Origin: Vibrio crassostreae 9ZC13
GTDB taxonomy: Bacteria; Pseudomonadota; Gammaproteobacteria; Enterobacterales; Vibrionaceae
Direction: 5' to 3'
Assembly (NCBI RefSeq): GCF_000272045.2
Contig: NZ_AJYZ02000041.1
Location: 122,490 to 186,489, forward strand
DNA length: 64,000 nt
Part shown: positions 7,739 to 17,267 of the stretch, in pieces
Numbering within the stretch: the stretch's first letter is position 1
How the letters are laid out: each line of letters opens with the position of its first letter
Notes under the pieces: generated by a model
Databases searched by the model: none
What the model was told of the DNA's origin: nothing
The model's input: only the letters and a program-made list of their open reading frames with translations
Translations under genes and position numbers: made by a program

Positions 7739-8509
7739 ATGTACAGCCTATATTGGACCGCTTTCTGCAGTTTGTTGACCAAAGAGATCAATCGCTTTAC
7801 TCGTATCTGGGTGCAGACTCTGGTGCCGCCAGCGATTACCATGACGCTTTACTTCATCATCTTCGGTAACCTGATTGGTGCGCGTATTGGTGAAATGAAC
7901 GGCTTTAGCTACATGGAATACATTGTTCCCGGTCTGATCATGATGTCGGTGATCACCAACTCATATTCCAACGTTGCTTCATCGTTCTTTAGTGCCAAGT
8001 TCCAGAAGAACATTGAAGAGCTGCTTGTAGCGCCTGTTCCTAACTACGTGATTATCGCCGGCTTCGTAATGGGTGGTGTGGTTCGTGGCTTGTTAGTGGG
8101 TACCATAGTAACCTTCGTGTCGTTGTTCTTTGTCGACTTACAAGTTGACCATTGGGGCGTGATCATTGCGACGGTATTTTTAACGTCGGTAGTATTCGCT
8201 TTGGGTGGCTTGATTAACGCGGTATTCGCACGCACGTTTGATGATATCTCTATTATCCCAACCTTTATCTTAACGCCGCTGACGTACCTTGGTGGTGTGT
8301 TCTACTCGATCAGTCTATTGCCTGAATTCTGGCAAGGTGTATCGAAGTTGAACCCTATCGTGTACATGGTTAACGCGTTCAGATATGGCTTCTTGGGTGT
8401 GTCTGATGTGGGGATCGTGACGTCGTTTGGCGTACTAGGTGTGTTTATCGTGCTGTTGTATGGCATTGCACACTACCTAGTGACAAAGGGTATTGGCTTA
8501 CGTAGCTAA
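7739..8509 (+). CDS. yadH: ABC-2 type permease, YadH family
   Basis: Integral inner-membrane permease of 256 aa, the same length as E. coli YadH. It has six predicted hydrophobic stretches, for example around TLVPPAITMTLYFIIFGNLIG and near the C-terminus VFIVLLYGIAHYL. The start is the ATG at 7739, with GAGGGGAG (7723-7730) as ribosome site, 8 nt away; a GTG frame from 7721 would overlap yadG without need. It forms a half-transporter pair with YadG. Substrate unknown. A strong bidirectional terminator separates it from convergent panC. Confidence 0.93.
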   Translation: MYSLYWTAFCSLLTKEINRFTRIWVQTLVPPAITMTLYFIIFGNLIGARIGEMNGFSYMEYIVPGLIMMSVITNSYSNVASSFFSAKFQKNIEELLVAPVPNYVIIAGFVMGGVVRGLLVGTIVTFVSLFFVDLQVDHWGVIIATVFLTSVVFALGGLINAVFARTFDDISIIPTFILTPLTYLGGVFYSISLLPEFWQGVSKLNPIVYMVNAFRYGFLGVSDVGIVTSFGVLGVFIVLLYGIAHYLVTKGIGLRS

Positions 8510-8533
8510 CCTTTGGTTCATCTAAGTAACAGG

Positions 8534-8570
8534 TAAAAAAAAAGGTCGATATAACATCGACCTTTTTTTG
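8534..8570. terminator. Bidirectional terminator between yadH and panC
   Basis: Stem aggtcgat/atcgacct (8543-8550 and 8555-8562) between a nine-base A-run and a seven-base T-run, serving both convergent operons. Confidence 0.9.
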
Positions 8571-8594
8571 TTTTGCGTTAAGAGCAGAAGCCGA

Positions 8595-9485
8595 CTATTC
8601 AGTCGTTTCTTCTTTCACTTCTTCTTTGGTTTCCGTTACCAAATCGAGAACTTGGTTATCGATAAGACGCGTCTTACCTAGGAAAGCCGACATTAGAATC
8701 ACTGCTTGAGTTGATTCTGAAGTGATCGCTTGCAGAGTTTTAGCATCACAAATGAAGATTTCGTCAGGTTGAAGATCTGCAGCGCGTAGCTGGTCAGTAG
8801 CATCTTCAATCACTGATGCGTAATCATCGCGACCACCACGAATAGCGCTGCTGATCCAGCGCATAGTACGCGCTAAAACGGGCGCTCGTTGGCGCTCGTC
8901 AATCGTTAGGTTGCTATTGCGAGAGCTCATTGCCAAACCATCCATTTCACGAACGGTCGCAACGCCGACAACTTCAATGTCTAATGCTAAATCAGTGGTC
9001 ATCTGGCGAATAACAGCAAGTTGCTGAAAGTCTTTCTCGCCGAAGCATGCAAAGTCTGGCTGAACGATATTAAACAGTTTAGTGACAATGGTTGATACAC
9101 CACGGAAGTGACCTGGACGAGAGGCACCTTCAAGCATGTGAGATATGCCAGGGACCTCAACAAACGTCTGCTTGTCTAATCCATCTGGGTACATCACCTC
9201 TGGCGTTGGTGTAAATACTAGCTCAACCCCTTCACCTGTTAGTTTGCTTAAATCTGCTTCTAACGTTCGAGGGTAGTTGTTTAGGTCGTCTGCACGGTCA
9301 AACTGCATTGGGTTTACAAAGATGCTTACCACAACGATGTCGGCCAGTTCACGAGCTTTCTTTACCAGAGTCAGGTGGCCTTCATGCAGGTTTCCCATTG
9401 TCGGTACAAAAGCAACCGTACGTCCATCACGCTTAAACTGTTTAATCTGCTCACGAAGAGCCGCTATTTCAGCAAAAGTTTGCAT
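8595..9485 (-). CDS. panC: Pantothenate synthetase
   Basis: Catalyses ATP-dependent condensation of pantoate with beta-alanine, the last step to pantothenate (coenzyme A precursor). The 296-aa protein shows the nucleotidyltransferase motif [10 protein letters not shown] (about residues 28-37), the FVNPMQF pantoate-binding segment, and [14 protein letters not shown] in the active site. It is slightly longer than E. coli PanC (283 aa) because of a C-terminal acidic tail rich in Glu and Thr (about 282-296). Start ATG has TAGGAG 6 nt upstream. It is 8 nt after panB and last in the dksA-to-panC run. No panD is seen in the window. Confidence 0.97.
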   Translation of the reverse strand: MQTFAEIAALREQIKQFKRDGRTVAFVPTMGNLHEGHLTLVKKARELADIVVVSIFVNPMQFDRADDLNNYPRTLEADLSKLTGEGVELVFTPTPEVMYPDGLDKQTFVEVPGISHMLEGASRPGHFRGVSTIVTKLFNIVQPDFACFGEKDFQQLAVIRQMTTDLALDIEVVGVATVREMDGLAMSSRNSNLTIDERQRAPVLARTMRWISSAIRGGRDDYASVIEDATDQLRAADLQPDEIFICDAKTLQAITSESTQAVILMSAFLGKTRLIDNQVLDLVTETKEEVKEETTE

Positions 9486-9493
9486 ACTTACTC

Positions 9494-10288
9494 CTAAGCG
9501 ATTGTATGAGCTTCATCAGGGAAGCGCGCGCTCTCTACTTCTTCTTTGTATAGAGCTACTGCCTTACGCATATCACCTGTTTCTGCTAGGAAGTTCTTAG
9601 AGAACTTCGGCATGTAGTTCGCAGAAATACCGAACATGTCATGCATAACCAAGATCTGACCATCGGTAACATTACCTGCGCCGATACCGATAACCGGTAC
9701 GTCACAAGCTTCTGTAATTCGTTTTGCCAATGAAGCTGGCACACATTCAAGTAGAACGATTTGAGCGCCTGCGTTTTGCAGTGCTAACGCGTCAGCAACC
9801 ATTTTGTCGGCTTGCTCGTCGTCACGACCTTGAATCTTGTAACCACCAAAAATGTTCACAGACTGGGGCGTCAAGCCTAAGTGTGCACATACTGGTACTG
9901 CACGTTCTGTTAGCATCTTCACAGTATCAACCAACCAGCTTCCGCCTTCGATTTTTACCATGTTCGCACCAGCACGCATCAAAGTCGCTGCGCTCTCACA
10001 AGCTTGTTCTGGCGTCGCGTAGCTCATGAAAGGCATGTCAGCCATAAGAAGACAATTTGGGCTACCAGCACGCACTGAGCGAGTATGGTAAGCAATGTCT
10101 TCAACGGTTACTGGTAATGTAGCGTTATGGCCTTGTAAAACCATACCCAGTGAATCACCGACAAGCAGAACTGGCATTTCTTGGCTTTCGAATAATTGAG
10201 CAAAGCTCGCATCATAAGCTGTCGAAGTCGCAAATTTACGGCCTTCACGTTTGCATTTGATCAGGTCGTTAATGGTTACTTTTTTCAT
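9494..10288 (-). CDS. panB: 3-methyl-2-oxobutanoate hydroxymethyltransferase
   Basis: First committed step of pantothenate synthesis: adds a hydroxymethyl group from 5,10-methylene-THF to 2-ketoisovalerate. The protein is 264 aa, the standard length for PanB. Typical segments are [11 protein letters not shown] near the N-terminus, [12 protein letters not shown] (metal-ligand Asp in GDS), DMPFMSY (second metal Asp), VKIEGG, and IGIGAG. AAGGA ribosome site precedes the ATG. It lies 8 nt before panC and 22 nt after folK, so they are co-transcribed. Joining a folate gene (folK) and a folate-cofactor-using enzyme is the same arrangement as in E. coli. Confidence 0.97.
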   Translation of the reverse strand: MKKVTINDLIKCKREGRKFATSTAYDASFAQLFESQEMPVLLVGDSLGMVLQGHNATLPVTVEDIAYHTRSVRAGSPNCLLMADMPFMSYATPEQACESAATLMRAGANMVKIEGGSWLVDTVKMLTERAVPVCAHLGLTPQSVNIFGGYKIQGRDDEQADKMVADALALQNAGAQIVLLECVPASLAKRITEACDVPVIGIGAGNVTDGQILVMHDMFGISANYMPKFSKNFLAETGDMRKAVALYKEEVESARFPDEAHTIA

Positions 10289-10310
10289 TGGTTTTCCTTA
10301 ATGCGCTTGG

Positions 10311-10796
10311 CTATTGTTGCCAAACATTGAGCCCGTTCTTATCTACTATTTTCAGTAGTTCTGTCAGCTCAGTCCCATCAGGGAGTTGTAAACTTGGTGC
10401 GATTTCAGCAAGCGGGTAGAGTACAAACTCTCGTTCTTTCATTCCATAATGAGGAACGATTAAGCGCTCTGAATCGATCACCTCATTGCCGTATAGCACA
10501 ATGTCGAGATCCAAGGTTCTTGGTCCCCAACGTTCGTCTTTACGGACGCGCCCTTGCTCTAGTTCGATCTTTTGAGTGCAATCAAGCAGTTCAATTGGCG
10601 TTAATTCGGTTTGGATAGCGACTACCGCGTTGATGTAGTCTGGTTGATTTTGCGGTCCCATTGGAGTGCTACTATATAGCTGAGAGGTCGCAATAAACGT
10701 TGATCGCGGTAGGCTTTTTAGCGTTTCGATAGCCAAATTTGCTTGGCTAACTGGGTCGGCAAGGTTGCTGCCGACCGCAATGTAAGCAGTTATCAT
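10311..10796 (-). CDS. folK: 6-hydroxymethyl-7,8-dihydropterin pyrophosphokinase (HPPK)
   Basis: Transfers pyrophosphate from ATP to hydroxymethyl-dihydropterin in folate synthesis. The 161-aa protein matches the family length. It has the N-terminal AYIAVGSNL, the pterin and ATP-binding RWGPRTLDLDIVLYG (about residues 93-107, with the Mg-binding DLD), and PHYGMKEREFVLYPLAEI. Its ATG overlaps the pcnB stop (ATGA), which points to translational coupling. Confidence 0.97.
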   Translation of the reverse strand: MITAYIAVGSNLADPVSQANLAIETLKSLPRSTFIATSQLYSSTPMGPQNQPDYINAVVAIQTELTPIELLDCTQKIELEQGRVRKDERWGPRTLDLDIVLYGNEVIDSERLIVPHYGMKEREFVLYPLAEIAPSLQLPDGTELTELLKIVDKNGLNVWQQ

Positions 10797-12148
10797 TCTG
10801 ATTGCTTACTCTTTTTGTTTCGGTAAGTCTTACGGCGACGATGGCCTGACTTTGATGGTGCTGCAACGTCGTTAGCCATTGCTTGACGCATGTTACGACC
10901 TGCAGTCTGATAACGCTCCCACCATTTTGCTAACTCTTTGGTTTCGCCACCTTCAATCTCACCACGCATTTCTAGGAAATCGTAGCCTGCACGGAATTTG
11001 TTTAATTCCATTAGACGAACAGCGCGTTTACCGTTGCGACGAGGCAGTCGAAGTTGCAGTTGCCAAACTTCGCGAATGGTTGCTGTGTGACGACGAGGAA
11101 TCGCAATAGACTTTACTTGCTGATCTAGAATGATGTTACTCGCTTCCATGATCGCATCGTAGTGTGCCATACCCTGTTCAGCGACAAGTTTGTCTGCCAG
11201 CTTGTTCATTGGGTACCAAAGCATCGCTGCGAACATGAATGCTGGGTTTACTCGCTTACCATCTTCGATGCGAAGGTCGGTTGAATCGAGAACCAAATCA
11301 AGCATCTGCTCTGTGTGTGAGTCGTAATCTTCGGTGAAGTGCTCCGCTACCGTTGGGAACATCTGTTGGAATAGATTGTACTCGCGCATCAAGTGGTAGG
11401 TTTCTAAACCGTGACCTGATTGCAGTAATTTCAGAGACTCTTCGTAAAGGCGCGCTGCTGGGATATCTCTTAGAAGGTGAGCTAACTCTTCAATCGGGTC
11501 AGCCGTGTCTTCTTCGATGTCGAAATCCAGTTTAGCGGCGAAGCGCATTGCACGTAGCATACGTACTGGGTCTTCGCGGTAACGCGTTTCTGGATCGCCA
11601 ATCAGGCGGATCAGTTTATCTTCTAAATCTTCTACACCACCCGCGTAATCGTGGATGCTGTAGTCTGCAATGTTGTAGTACATCGCGTTGATTGTGAAAT
11701 CACGACGCTCTGCATCTTCATCAACACTGCCGTACACGTTATCGCGAAGTAGCATGCCTTCTTTCGATTGTGCAGAAACGTTCTTCGATGGTTCTTGGTG
11801 GTGACCACGGAAAGTTGCCACTTCAATGATGTCGCGACCAAACATGATATGTGCCAAGCGGAAACGGCGACCGATAAGACGACAGTTTCTGAAGAGGTGT
11901 TTGATTTGCTCTGGCGTTGCGTTGGTCGCAATATCAAAATCTTTTGGCTGAGAGCCTAATAAGATATCGCGCACACCACCACCGACTAGAAATGCGTCAA
12001 AACCCGCACCATTCAGGCGATATAGCACTTTTAGTGCGTTGTCGCTGATCTGCTTGCGTGAAATATTGTGCTCTTGACGAGTATAAATATTCAGAGCTAA
12101 TTCGTGGAATCCGCGTTGTTCGCTTGGGGTATTGTCGTTTGTATTCAT
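10793..12148 (-). CDS. pcnB: Poly(A) polymerase I
   Basis: Adds poly(A) tails to RNA 3' ends, marking RNAs for degradation. The 451-aa protein has the class II nucleotidyltransferase head (about residues 40-180) with GGGVRD and the catalytic DFDIAT, followed by the RNA-binding domain (REDPVRMLRAMRFAAKL) and a basic C-terminal tail ending in KSGHRRRKTYRNKKSK. The ATG has a poor ribosome site, and the frame stays open upstream to a TAA near 12217. E. coli pcnB begins at a rare AUU codon, so the real start may lie upstream. It is coupled to folK by a 4-nt overlap. Confidence 0.95.
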   Translation of the reverse strand: MNTNDNTPSEQRGFHELALNIYTRQEHNISRKQISDNALKVLYRLNGAGFDAFLVGGGVRDILLGSQPKDFDIATNATPEQIKHLFRNCRLIGRRFRLAHIMFGRDIIEVATFRGHHQEPSKNVSAQSKEGMLLRDNVYGSVDEDAERRDFTINAMYYNIADYSIHDYAGGVEDLEDKLIRLIGDPETRYREDPVRMLRAMRFAAKLDFDIEEDTADPIEELAHLLRDIPAARLYEESLKLLQSGHGLETYHLMREYNLFQQMFPTVAEHFTEDYDSHTEQMLDLVLDSTDLRIEDGKRVNPAFMFAAMLWYPMNKLADKLVAEQGMAHYDAIMEASNIILDQQVKSIAIPRRHTATIREVWQLQLRLPRRNGKRAVRLMELNKFRAGYDFLEMRGEIEGGETKELAKWWERYQTAGRNMRQAMANDVAAPSKSGHRRRKTYRNKKSKQSE

Positions 12149-12331
12149 TAGTTTAGAACAAAGTAGGTATCGCCAACTTTGTTTTTCTCTTAGTCCAAAG
12201 TGGTAGTGCAGAGTTTAATTGCGGCTAATAATAGCTTAGCGCGAGCCATTTGAGAACATCGTCTGCTTAACCACAGTGGTTGGTTATGGCATTTTTATGT
12301 GTCGTTTTTGCTATTTGCCGTGAGTTTCGAG

Positions 12332-13207
12332 CTAATTACAGTGCTCTTTTTGTAAACTATCAGGTAACTGACTGACGTTCCATTGTTGGCAGCCCCACAA
12401 TAAAACCTCATCCATTGAAGCCTCATAAAGGGCCGTCGGGATATCAAAACCTAAGAATCGCATCGCGTTGAGTAACGTTGGTTTTGGGTTGTCTAGATCT
12501 ATCGCGGTGGCATGGTTCTGTTTTGACAGTTTATTCCCCAAGCCATCGGTTGCCAATGGTAAGTGCAAGTAGCTCACTGTTTTTTGCTTGAGCGTCTTAT
12601 ACAAACTGATTTGTCGACCTGTTGGTTCTATCAGGTCTGCGCCTCTTACGACTTCTGTTACTCCTTGGTCGATGTCATCAAGAACAACGGCCAAGTTATA
12701 GGCAAACAATCCATCTCTGCGTTTAATAATAAAATCTTCTGCAGCTAATGCTTTAGGGATTTGAATGGTGCCGTGGCGAACATCATCAAAGGACTCTACT
12801 GGAAAGTCCATGCACAAGCGCACCGCCTGTTCACCTGAATCGATTAGGCCTACATCTCGACAGTGACCATTGTAAAAGCCGCCCAAAGCCTTTATCTGCT
12901 TGCGGGTGCATTGGCAGTAGTAGGCTTGATTGTCAGCAACCCATTGATCGATTTGAGCTTGATACAAGTTATGACGCTGGCTTTGATAGACGACTTCACC
13001 ATCCCAAAATAGATGGTAAGCCTCAAGCGTCTTAAGAATGAGGTCTGCAGCGCCGGCCATTTCTCTTGGTGGATCTAGGTCTTCCATACGAACTAACCAT
13101 TTTCCTTGGTTAGATTTCGCTTGAAAGTAGCTACCAAGAGCAGCAACAAGTGAGCCAAAATGAAGAGGACCTGACGGTGATGGTGCAAAGCGCCCGATAT
13201 AATTCAT
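12332..13207 (-). CDS. gluQ: Glutamyl-Q tRNA(Asp) synthetase
   Basis: A GluRS-like enzyme that lacks the anticodon-binding domain. It activates glutamate and attaches it to queuosine at the wobble base of tRNA(Asp). The HIGH-type motif is PSGPLHFGSL (about residues 10-19), the KMSKS-type motif is NKLSKQNH, and the zinc site is formed by CQCTRKQ and a later Tyr and Cys (HCRD). The 291-aa length is right for the family and far shorter than GltX. Position directly after dksA is the conserved one; E. coli dksA controls gluQ. A terminator lies between the two here, and the ribosome site is weak, so expression is probably low. Confidence 0.95.
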   Translation of the reverse strand: MNYIGRFAPSPSGPLHFGSLVAALGSYFQAKSNQGKWLVRMEDLDPPREMAGAADLILKTLEAYHLFWDGEVVYQSQRHNLYQAQIDQWVADNQAYYCQCTRKQIKALGGFYNGHCRDVGLIDSGEQAVRLCMDFPVESFDDVRHGTIQIPKALAAEDFIIKRRDGLFAYNLAVVLDDIDQGVTEVVRGADLIEPTGRQISLYKTLKQKTVSYLHLPLATDGLGNKLSKQNHATAIDLDNPKPTLLNAMRFLGFDIPTALYEASMDEVLLWGCQQWNVSQLPDSLQKEHCN

Positions 13208-13384
13208 GAGTGAACAACCTAATCTAAATGGTACCGCAGTAACCGATTCTTAAGACGTTTAACAAGAGCTTTAATGCGTAGAACTAAGCTTCAATCTATA
13301 GAAAAAAGGTTTGATGCATAGAACTAAGGCTTAAAGCTGCTATTTACTATCAAGCGTGTGAAATACTTCGCTTGGATAACAAAC

Positions 13385-13414
13385 AAAAAAGGGAGCCAAG
13401 GCTCCCTTTCTTTA
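13385..13414 (-). terminator. Terminator between dksA and gluQ
   Basis: Stem gggagcc/ggctccc (13391-13397 and 13400-13406), with a run of T on the minus strand (six A on the plus strand at 13385-13390). It should end most dksA transcripts and leave gluQ expressed by read-through. Confidence 0.85.
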
Positions 13415-13426
13415 CATCTGCAAGAA

Positions 13427-13873
13427 TTAACCTTGCATCTGTTTCTCTTTGATCTCTGCAAGTGTTTTACAGTCAATACAAAGATCAGCAGTTGGACGAG
13501 CTTCAAGGCGACGAATGCCAATCTCGATACCGCAAGAATCACAGAAGCCGAAATCGTCTTCTTCGATCTTGTCTAATGTCTTCTCAATTTTTTTGATAAG
13601 ACGACGCTCACGGTCACGGTTACGTAACTCTAAGCTGAATTCTTCTTCTTGAGAAGCACGGTCAACTGGGTCTGGGAAATTCGCTGCTTCGTCCTGCATG
13701 TGGTGCACAGTACGATCAACTTCTTCCCTGAGCTGGTTGCGCCAAGCTGCTAAAATTTTTGTAAAATGTTCCGTTTGCTCAGGTGACATGTACTCTTCAC
13801 CTGGCTTCTCTTGGTACGGTTCAACACCTGCGATGGCTAGGATGCCTAGCGCTTTTTTCTTAGATTCTGGCAT
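13427..13873 (-). CDS. dksA: RNA polymerase-binding transcription factor DksA
   Basis: Coiled-coil factor that binds in the secondary channel of RNA polymerase and, with ppGpp, shuts down rRNA promoters and activates amino-acid promoters. It is 148 aa (E. coli 151). The coiled-coil tip motif DPVDRA is at residues 68-73, three less than the E. coli D71/D74/A76 set. The zinc finger has all four cysteines, C111, C114, C132 and C135. A good ribosome site (TAGGAG) precedes the ATG. It lies downstream of sfsA, as in E. coli. Confidence 0.98.
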   Translation of the reverse strand: MPESKKKALGILAIAGVEPYQEKPGEEYMSPEQTEHFTKILAAWRNQLREEVDRTVHHMQDEAANFPDPVDRASQEEEFSLELRNRDRERRLIKKIEKTLDKIEEDDFGFCDSCGIEIGIRRLEARPTADLCIDCKTLAEIKEKQMQG

Positions 13874-14008
13874 ACAGCATCTCCTATTTACACCTAGTCA
13901 ACTGCAAAGCAGCTAATTTTAAGGCGGGTATCTATAGCAGAAAGAACGAATGGTGGCAAATACTCTTATTCAAACTTGCAATCAATGTGATTAGTTCAGC
14001 ATCTTTGC

Positions 14009-14734
14009 TTAGCTATTGATAAATTCAACAGCTTGTTTTAGTTGTATTTGAGTACTGCTGAGCTCTGCTTTATAGCAAAGCACTTCAACTCCAGCGTCTT
14101 GTGCTTGTTTTAGTAATAACGAATATTTGGCGTCTATATGGTGTGCCGCAGACACTTTTTCAATACCTGAATGTAAAACAGTGAATAAAAGTACGGCTCT
14201 ATTTCCAGATTCGACCATTTCTGTGAGTTCACGCAGATGTTTTTGGCCTCTGGTTGTGACCGCATCAGGGAAAAAACCTTGCCCTTTAGTTGACGTTTCT
14301 TGCTCGTCGAGCAAAGTGACGCTTTTCACTTCGATATAGCAAGGCGGCTTTTCGTTATCTTCAAGCAGAATATCAATGCGACTATTCTCACTGCCATATT
14401 TCACTTCGGTTCGTAACGCGTTATAACCTAAGAGTTCAACTATAGTCCCATTTTTAATTGCTTCCACTGCTAGCTGGTTTGCCCGCGCAGTATTTACACA
14501 AATACGATGACCTTTGTCTGTTTCTGAGATCTCCCAGCTGTTTGGGTACTTTCTCTTTGCATTATCGGAGGTTGAGTACCACACCGTATTGCCAGGAGTC
14601 GCACATCCTGTCATCGCTCCAGTGTTAGCGCAGTGGATAGTGCGCTCGCTACCGTCTGGAAGTTGGATGTCAGTGAGAAAGCGTTTATAGCGTTTAATAA
14701 GAGTCGCTGGCTCTAATGGAGGATTGAAGTGCAT
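14009..14734 (-). CDS. sfsA: Sugar fermentation stimulation protein homologue SfsA
   Basis: A 241-aa protein of the SfsA family. It has an N-terminal OB-like domain ([16 protein letters not shown]) and a nuclease-like C-terminal domain with [23 protein letters not shown] and the [16 protein letters not shown] segment typical of the family; the D and ExK residues match a PD-(D/E)XK nuclease fold. In E. coli it was found as a factor affecting maltose genes, but its molecular function is unsettled. It is encoded just before dksA, and its start is only 34 bp from the divergent hrpB. Confidence 0.95.
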   Translation of the reverse strand: MHFNPPLEPATLIKRYKRFLTDIQLPDGSERTIHCANTGAMTGCATPGNTVWYSTSDNAKRKYPNSWEISETDKGHRICVNTARANQLAVEAIKNGTIVELLGYNALRTEVKYGSENSRIDILLEDNEKPPCYIEVKSVTLLDEQETSTKGQGFFPDAVTTRGQKHLRELTEMVESGNRAVLLFTVLHSGIEKVSAAHHIDAKYSLLLKQAQDAGVEVLCYKAELSSTQIQLKQAVEFINS

Positions 14735-14768
14735 ATTACTTATTTAGACAGGTAGGTTTTTATGTACA

Positions 14769-17267
14769 ATGTTGCCAACATTACACCACAAGGTTCTCCC
14801 ATTGCCACAACTGCCCATAGAAGCTGTGATGCCAGATCTGCTCGCTGGCGTAGAAACACACACTCAACTTATTCTAAAGGCCGCTCCCGGTGCGGGTAAG
14901 TCAACATTCTTCCCTTTACAGTTAGTTAAGACCAACGCCGTTCAAGGCAAAATCATCATGCTTGAACCGAGGCGTTTGGCTGCAAGGAATATTGCTACTT
15001 ACTTAGCGAGCCAATTGGGAGAAAAGGTGGGAGAGAGCATTGGCTTTAGAGTTCGTGGTGAATCTAAAAGCAGCAGTACGACTCGCTTAGAGATTGTTAC
15101 TGAAGGGATCATGACAAGAATGATCCAAACCGACCCTGAATTGACAGGGGTTGATATGGTGATCTTTGATGAATTTCATGAGCGCAGCATTCACGCAGAT
15201 ACCGCATTGGCGTTTAGCTTAGAGATCCAAGACGCGCTGCGTGACGATCTAAAAGTGGTTGTGATGTCGGCAACCTTAGATCAACAAGCGCTACAAACTT
15301 TGCTACCGGATGCCAAATACGTTGAATCACAAGGTCGCACCTTTCCGGTCGATTTCCGTTATCAGCCTCTTAGTGCAAATGAATATCTAGCCCCTAAAAT
15401 GGCTAACGTGATTCGCTCTCTGATGGAGAAAGAGTCAGGCTCACTTCTGGCCTTTTTGCCGGGCGTTTCTGCGATTAAGCAGGTGGAATCTCAACTAGAA
15501 CAATTCGCCAATGATATCGATGTGTGTCCTCTGTATGGGCAACTCAGCTTTTCTCAACAGCAGAAAGCGATCGCGCCATCAGAGAAAGGGCGTCGAAAGG
15601 TGGTGTTAGCGACCAATATTGCTGAGACTTCTTTGACGATTGAAGGTATTCGATTGGTGGTTGATTCCGGGCTTGAACGTGTGGCGAAGTTCGATCTGAA
15701 AACCGGTATTACTAAGCTTGAGCAAGTGAAAATCTCGCAATCTTCAGCTGAACAACGAGCGGGCCGTGCGGGACGAATTGAAGAGGGCTTGTGCGTTCGT
15801 TTGTACAGCGAAACGCAGCTGATGCAGCAACCAGCTATACCAGAACCTGAAATTCTTCATTCTGATTTGTCTTCGCTGGTGTCTGAATTGACGCAATGGG
15901 GCGCTGCGAGTGCTGATGAACTGCAATGGTTAGACGTTCCACCCAAAGCTTCTATCGGGCAAGCCAAGCAACTCTTACAGACTCTTGAATTGTTAGACGA
16001 TAATGGTCAATTTACGGCATTAGGAAAACAGGTCCAACGTTTAGGTCTAGAGCCTCGTATTGCCAGCATGTTGGTTAAAGCGCAGCAAGGTAGTCCTGCT
16101 CTGTTGAATGTCGCGATTGTTGCTGCTGCTTTGCTGGAAGAGCCGGAGCGCAATGTGACGGATATTCAACACTCTTTGCATCGACTTAAGCAAAGAAAAC
16201 ATTCCAAAAATAGCGTTGTGATGCAGCGAGCGAAAAGTCTCGCGAGCAAACTCAATCATCACTTAGATTTGTCACAAGCTGACGAATCATTGCTACCATT
16301 AGTGCTTTGTTTTGCCTTCCCAGACCGGATTGCACAAGTGAGAAGCGCGACCAGCAGTGCTTTCCTTTTGGCGAATGGCCACGGTGCTGAGGTTCGTGAT
16401 GATGATCCACTGGCGAACAATAACTATATCGTAGTGATTGATTTGATGCGCAGCACAGGGCGAGCCAGTCAGATTTTCTTAGCCACCGCGGTTGATATCG
16501 CACAGTTAGAAGCTGAATTTCCAAAACTGTTTGTGCGTTCCGATTACGCCGATTGGGATGAGAAACGTGGCCGTTTAGTTGCTGAGCAGCGTGTATCTCT
16601 GGGCAAGTTGATTATCAGCACCAAAGCTTTACCTGATCCCGATGCGAATCAGGCGAGCCAAGCGCTGCTCAATTATGTCGCTCGATGTGGGTTGGATCGC
16701 TTAAATTGGACAGCTTCGGCTAAGCAGTTGGTTGAGCGTGTGCGCTGTGCAGCACTTTGGATGCCTGAGCATGATTGGCCAGCGATGGACGATGCGAGTT
16801 TGATTGAACACCTTGATGAGTGGCTATCTCCCTATCTGAATGGCATTAAGTCGGCAAAAGGGCTGGCTAGTGTTTCGATTGAGCAAGCATTGTCGGCTTA
16901 TCTTGGTTGGCCTTTGAATCAAGAAATCGACCAATGGTTGCCAACGCACTATCTGATGCCAACAGGCAGCAAGAAGGCCATTCGTTATCAATATCAATCT
17001 GAACCAGTGATCTCAGTGCGAATGCAGGAAGTCTTTGGCGAACAAGACTCGCCATTGATCGCGCAAGGGCGTAAAAAAGTAGTGCTTGAGCTCCTTTCTC
17101 CAGCACAGCGACCACTACAAATTACTCAAGATTTAGCTGGCTTTTGGGCTGGCGCGTACAAAGAAGTACAAAAAGAGATGAAGGGCCGTTACCCAAAACA
17201 TCCTTGGCCGGATGACCCTGCTAACCATGTAGCAACCACTAAAACCAAACGACAGTTGAATCGATGA
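14769..17267 (+). CDS. hrpB: ATP-dependent helicase HrpB (DEAH family)
   Basis: Large RNA-helicase-like protein of 832 aa. Walker A is APGAGKST (residues 39-46), and the DEAH box is DEFH (134-137), inside VIFDEFHERS. Motif III is MSATLD and motif VI is QRAGRAGR. The long C-terminal part includes the HrpB-specific domain with W-rich ends (KHPWPDDP). Length agrees with the roughly 810-820 aa E. coli protein. The biological role is poorly known. The stop overlaps the mrcB start by 4 nt, so the two are translationally coupled, as in E. coli where hrpB precedes mrcB. Confidence 0.96.
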   Translation: MLPTLHHKVLPLPQLPIEAVMPDLLAGVETHTQLILKAAPGAGKSTFFPLQLVKTNAVQGKIIMLEPRRLAARNIATYLASQLGEKVGESIGFRVRGESKSSSTTRLEIVTEGIMTRMIQTDPELTGVDMVIFDEFHERSIHADTALAFSLEIQDALRDDLKVVVMSATLDQQALQTLLPDAKYVESQGRTFPVDFRYQPLSANEYLAPKMANVIRSLMEKESGSLLAFLPGVSAIKQVESQLEQFANDIDVCPLYGQLSFSQQQKAIAPSEKGRRKVVLATNIAETSLTIEGIRLVVDSGLERVAKFDLKTGITKLEQVKISQSSAEQRAGRAGRIEEGLCVRLYSETQLMQQPAIPEPEILHSDLSSLVSELTQWGAASADELQWLDVPPKASIGQAKQLLQTLELLDDNGQFTALGKQVQRLGLEPRIASMLVKAQQGSPALLNVAIVAAALLEEPERNVTDIQHSLHRLKQRKHSKNSVVMQRAKSLASKLNHHLDLSQADESLLPLVLCFAFPDRIAQVRSATSSAFLLANGHGAEVRDDDPLANNNYIVVIDLMRSTGRASQIFLATAVDIAQLEAEFPKLFVRSDYADWDEKRGRLVAEQRVSLGKLIISTKALPDPDANQASQALLNYVARCGLDRLNWTASAKQLVERVRCAALWMPEHDWPAMDDASLIEHLDEWLSPYLNGIKSAKGLASVSIEQALSAYLGWPLNQEIDQWLPTHYLMPTGSKKAIRYQYQSEPVISVRMQEVFGEQDSPLIAQGRKKVVLELLSPAQRPLQITQDLAGFWAGAYKEVQKEMKGRYPKHPWPDDPANHVATTKTKRQLNR

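Noticed and set aside
13260..13345. Two similar words (tagaactaagctt, tagaactaaggctt) between dksA and gluQ
   Set aside because: Too short and diverged to call a repeat element; probably chance or a very old duplication.
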